From Mallotus nudiflorus (Eukaryota > Streptophyta > Magnoliopsida > Malpighiales > Euphorbiaceae), in the NCBI GenBank assembly GCA_947683625.1, contig CANTUR010000125.1, forward strand, positions 1,612,001-1,676,000: a DNA stretch of 64,000 nt, in the 5' to 3' direction. A program made the position numbers and the translations under genes. Of this stretch, positions 60,351 through 64,000 are shown piece by piece (the first letter of the stretch is position 1; every line of letters begins with the position of its first letter). The notes under the pieces are model-generated. The model did no database searches. It saw only the letters and a program-made list of their open reading frames with translations, and had not been told where the DNA came from.

Positions 60351-60965
60351 AGTCTAGTGACTGAAGCTGGCACCCTCAGGTCGCTTCCGTAGTACTGAGG
60401 TTCCGAGCATGTAAGCCGAGCATCTAAGTCTCGTTCACACAAAGTCCAGTGACTAAAGTTGGCACCCTCAGGTCACTTCCGTAGTACTGAGGTTCCGAGC
60501 ATGTAAGCCTCGCGCCCCTGTGCTGAGCATCTAAGTCTTGTTCACAAAAAGTCCAGTGACTGAAGTTGACACCCTCAGGTCGCTTCCATAGTACTGAGGT
60601 TCCAAGTATGTAAGCCTCGCGCCCCTGTGTCGAGCATCTAAGTCTCGTTCACACAAAGTCCAGTGACTGAAGCTGGCACCCTCAGGTCGCTTCCGTAGTA
60701 TTAAGGTTCCGAGCATGTAAGCCTCGCGCCCCTGTGCCGAGCATCTAAGTCTCGTTCACACAAAGTCTAGTGATTGAAGCTAGCACCCTCAGGTCATTTC
60801 CGTAGTACTGAGATTCCGAGCATGTAAGCCCCACGCCCCTATGTTGAGCATTTAAGTCTCGTTCACACAAAGTCCAGTGACTAAAGCTGGCACCCTCAGG
60901 TCACTTCTGTAGTACTGAGGTTCCGAGCATGTAAGCCTCGCCCCCTTGTGCCAAGCATCTACAAA
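60351..60965. repeat. 107-bp minisatellite, six units
   Basis: Units start at 60351, 60443, 60550, 60657, 60764 and 60871 with AAGTC(C/T)AGTGACT(G/A)AAG; four of the five steps are exactly 107 bases and the first is 92. Each unit contains GGCACCCTCAGGTC(G/A)CTTCC, GTAGTACTGAGGTTCCGAGC and ATCTAAGTCTCGTTCACACA. Short minus-strand open frames here come from the repeat. Confidence 0.95.
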
Positions 60966-61179
60966 TCTATTATGTTGATCATACTCACTTATCAGGTACC
61001 CCAATTCCACAGATTACGATTCGATGACTATCAACCAACATACTCGGCATCAAGCTCTGCTTACTGTGACTAAGGCTGGTCACCTCAGCTCACTTGCATC
61101 TTATCACCCATATAAAGGCATCTGCATCTTACTCGGATGCAACGGACATAAATATCTGCATACTCCGGGGGGGGACTCT
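60966..61179. other. spacer and polypurine tract before the 3' LTR
   Basis: It ends GGGGGGGGACTCT at 61179, equivalent to 26628-26639. No gene. Confidence 0.6.
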
Positions 61180-61573
61180 TAATACCATCTAGAATGTTCC
61201 TACCTAATTAGAGGTCCTCTACCCCCCCTAAATAGGAACACATGGACAAAGGAGAAGACAGATCCGTTTAAGGAACTACCTCAAAGAGGAATCATAATTG
61301 AAGAAAGAATACTCTCCTGCAAAGACTATGATTCACTAACCCACAAGGATTCCTATTCCTCCCAGGTTTGAGTATCGCTATATATAGCACCATATACCCC
61401 TCATAAGGGGACATCTCATTTCATACATATTCAAGCTATCTTTCCTCCGCCCAATTTCTATTCTTTAACTTAGGCATCGAAGTGTTTGTGGGGATTCACC
61501 CCGCCTCTCACCTTGCCCTCTGCTCAGTGCTTTGCAGGATGTTCAGCCCAGGAGTCCCGAAAATTAGTTATCA
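61180..61573 (+). repeat. 3' LTR of the truncated copy (394 bp)
   Basis: Begins TAATACCATC (TG mutated to TA) and ends AGTTATCA. Shared landmarks with the other LTRs: TGACTTAGGCATC-like (TTAACTTAGGCATCGAAG), TTTGTGGGGATTCACCCC and CTCACCTTGCCCT. Confidence 0.88.
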
Positions 61574-62220
61574 CATAACCATGGTTACATTTGAGCTATC
61601 ATTATGAAAAAAAAATTTCCTTGAAGGAGTCTGAGTAGTTTTTCTCAGTTTGCTCTTTCATATTTCTCTTTCATTTGGTATAGGATATCTAGTTTCAGGA
61701 TCACAATTCACCCTATATGTAGCTAGTGCTTTTCCACTATCTGTAACCCTCTCAGTTGAAGTCCCAGGCTGTTCACATATAATATGCTCACCATTAACAC
61801 AATTTAAATAACACAAGTATTAACACACATCCAATAACACAACCTATTAAAAAATAATATGCTGCTGCATTAACACAATTTCAGCCAAATTGTCTTTAAA
61901 CTCCTCTTGAAATGTGCTCCATGCAAGGATCTAAAATTTTTTCTTCATTACTTCTCCTCCATACTTTTTATACTAGTTGGAATAAATATGTCATGCACAC
62001 CACATGTAACATATTGTTTGCCGCATCGATCAAACCTTAAAAACAAAAAATAAGAAAGTTAAAACAAGTTTTAAAGCTTGTTTTTAAAATAAAACAAATT
62101 TTATTTCAGAAATTAATACATTTAGAATCAGATTTAAGACAAAGTGTAAATCTTGTAAGTAAAATAAAAAATTAAAAAAATAACAAATTAGAAATGAAAT
62201 AAGACATGACTATTTCCTTT
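61574..62220. other. 3' end or flank of the MuDR-like remnant
   Basis: Mostly AT-rich. 61690-61800 can be read on the minus strand as a short peptide-like stretch (EQPGTSTERVTDSGKALATY), possibly a decayed C-terminal part of the transposase. No clear terminal inverted repeat is visible. Confidence 0.35.
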
Positions 62221-63660
62221 TGCATATTGAATATTATAGTCAATTTTGATCCATCACGATGTTCTAATTCTTGTACAAGCCATAAAAGAAACTATCTCTA
62301 GTTTCCTTTATTCTCTTTATCCACTACTGTCCAAGCAACTGGGACCATTTGATGGTTCCCATCTTGTCCAACAGTTGTCAACAGTTAGCCCTTACACACA
62401 CACCTTTAAGAAAGCATCCATCGAGACCTATAAGAGGTCGACAACCCCTTATCTAATTCTTTTTACAAGCATTAAAACATATAAAAATTCTTATGAACAC
62501 CCTCCTACCCTCTTGCAATGCTTCCTTACACAGTTTTATTTCAGCCTTTGTCCCTGGGTTGCTCTTTTTTAAAGTGGCTGTATATGCTTCAAGATATCCA
62601 AATTGCACTTTATAGCTCCCATCAAGTTCTTTAATAATATTTCTCTTTGCCCTTTTACATTTTGCAAAACTTCTATTCACTTTTAGTTGCTTCTTAGCAT
62701 CATCTACCATGTTTGCTACCCTATACTTAGGGTTCTTATAATTTTTTTTCCTAAAATGCTTTTGTTAAAAAATTAGATGAGGCACTTAGAATGGAGTAAT
62801 GCATAAAGCATCTATGTTCTTTAATTAGTGTCTTAACTGCCAAACCTGCATTTTGCCCGTCTTTATAAATCAAAGTGTAAATGGACAGACTGCCTCATTA
62901 ATGCATTTAACTTTTAGTCTGAAAGGCTCATTTGGATTAATCTTCAATTTCAATCTATAGGTAACTGCATACCTACTAATTGCTCCCCTAGCCTCCTTAG
63001 CATCTACAAATGTCATCCCAAGCCTAAAATAACTTGCTCCAGTACTGTCTTCATACTTTTCCCCAACTTTTGGTAGTGCAGACTCATCTTCAGCATTCTT
63101 ATCACTATCACTATCATCATTATCTTCATTGCCTTCATTTTCCCTACCTCTCCATCACCTTCACTTACATATCCATTAGGGACTCCACTTAAGTATATAA
63201 GTAACTCCCTTTTGCCCATTTCATTTTCATTTACCACTGCCCTATCATTAAGTTCATCCATTCTATTTATAGGTTCATCATATGGTATGTCAGCATGCCA
63301 CTCAATAGTCAAGTTCTAAGGCTGAAACATTAGCTTATTGATTTTATGATTTGCATAAAAATCTATTTATTCTACCCAGCTATATCTTCTAATACAATAT
63401 AATACCTTTTTAATACTAGAATCATCATGCACTAAAAATAACCCATTAGTTAGATGTTTTCTCGGTTTGAGAATAAATACTTTCTTCAAGCTTGCAAATC
63501 CTAGCGAGTTTCTAAATCTATATAATATCTCTTGATAACACATATAGTCTGGATCAAAATCATAAACCACATCCCCCTCACTATTGACATACTGAAGCTT
63601 ATTATTTACCCATTGCCATGTACCTCCATAATTGAATTGCACATCAATTATTTCTGCCAC
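61600..63660 (-). pseudogene. MuDR-like (Mutator) transposase remnant
   Basis: Read on the minus strand in broken frames. The N-terminal part (63660-63367) starts MAEIIDVQFNYGGTWQWVNN and resembles the N-terminal domain of plant MuDR-type proteins. An acidic linker follows (63312-63013), then the zinc/DNA-binding part with TFVDAKEARGAISRYAV and PFRLKVKCINEAVCPF (63020-62880). A helical region holds NRSFAKCKRAKRN and DGSYKVQFGYLEAY (62680-62570). The start of the DDE core is at about 62445-62395 (CRPLIGLDGCFLKG, first catalytic Asp), continuing after a frame change as TTVGQDGNHQMVPVAWTVVD. Later core motifs are not found. Dead copy. Confidence 0.75.
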
Positions 63661-63717
63661 TTTTCATATATAGATAAATAAATGGAACAATAAATTACAA
63701 AAAACTAATACTGATAT

Positions 63718-64000
63718 TGATAACATATTTTTAAAACTCTTGAGCTTGGAATCCTGCAAATGACCAACAAAGGGCAAGGTGAGAGGTAGGGAGGATCCCC
63801 ACAAACACTCTAATGCCTAAGTCAGAAAACAGAGAGAGAATTTAGAAAGAGAAAGTGAGAATAATTAGAATATAAGAGAATATGATGGATGAGAATGAGG
63901 GATATGAGGTTTTATTTATAATGATACTTAGACCTGAAAAGAGTAGGATTCCTCTTGAGATAGGAATCCTAACCCAAATAGGAGAGTATTCCCTCTTCGT
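63718..64000 (-). repeat. LTR of a third copy of the gypsy family, cut by the window edge
   Basis: The reverse complement matches the last about 280 bases of the LTRs at 13624-14019 and 26640-27046, including GACTTAGGCATTAGAGTGTT and CTCACCTTGCCCTTTGTTGG. It ends ATGTTATCA at 63718. No primer-binding site follows on the left, so this is the outer end: a 3' LTR or solo LTR of an element extending to the right. Confidence 0.88.

Larger units (their letters stand above)
57960..61573 (+). mobile_element. 5'-truncated second copy of the 13624-27046 gypsy family
   Basis: It begins just beyond the end of the antisense frame and contains that frame (57985-59930, minus), spacer, the minisatellite, a polypurine tract (GGGGGGGGACTCT ending at 61179) and one LTR (61180-61573). 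Gag and pol are missing. Confidence 0.85.

Noticed and set aside
60227..60716. Two similar minus-strand ORFs (71 and 61 codons)
   Set aside because: They are translations of the 107-bp minisatellite; their similarity is due to the repeat.
1..64000. CRISPR array, bacterial operon or viral genome
   Set aside because: Spliced plant genes and LTR elements dominate. The only regular repeat array is the 107-bp minisatellite, which has no spacers. I found no tRNA or rRNA gene that I could support by eye.

Overview
The window is nuclear DNA of a flowering plant, most likely a eudicot. It is AT-rich, its genes have introns with GT/AG borders, and it contains Ty3/gypsy LTR retrotransposons, a Mutator-type transposase and plant-specific families (BURP protein, plant prolyl 4-hydroxylases, a short LRR protein, a small 4F5/zinc-finger protein). 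I could not fix the species.

Layout. (1) 1-5932: the 5' part of an Ogre/Tat-like gypsy element on the minus strand, with decayed gag and protease, a primer-binding site and a complete 2,050-bp LTR. (2) 6090-30050: an old tandem array of a segment of about 6.4 kb. Copy A keeps a three-exon BURP gene (6995-8534, minus). Copy B has lost the BURP gene and was split by a second gypsy element (13624-27046, target duplication ATAAA). That element was itself hit in its RNase H region by a 3,955-bp solo LTR (17512-21466). Copy C is only the start of the segment and runs into a 7SL (SRP) RNA gene at 30066-30364 with a textbook plant Pol III promoter. The same promoter survives in copy B without its RNA gene.

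(3) 31274-55349: the gene-bearing core, all on the minus strand. It holds a secreted LRR protein (7 exons), a 78-residue 4F5/zinc-finger protein (3 exons), a large coiled-coil protein with seven LVKH-type repeats, and two tandem prolyl 4-hydroxylase genes (8 exons each). The coiled-coil gene has an apparent one-base frameshift and a GC-AG intron. A 2,038-bp solo LTR related to the first element lies between the two hydroxylase genes. (4) 55985-64000: transposon-derived DNA. It holds a GRF zinc-finger gene with a truncated tandem copy, a near-perfect inverted repeat, the 3' half of a second copy of the 13624-27046 family, a decayed MuDR-like transposase, and an LTR of a third copy running off the end.

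The two gypsy copies with a preserved 3' part share an unusual arrangement: a separate antisense reading frame between integrase and the 3' LTR, and a minisatellite (107-bp unit in the better copy) between the start of that frame and the LTR. All exon borders were read by eye. Summed exon lengths are divisible by three for the BURP, LRR, 4F5, GRF and both hydroxylase genes, which supports them. The coiled-coil gene alone misses by exactly one base.
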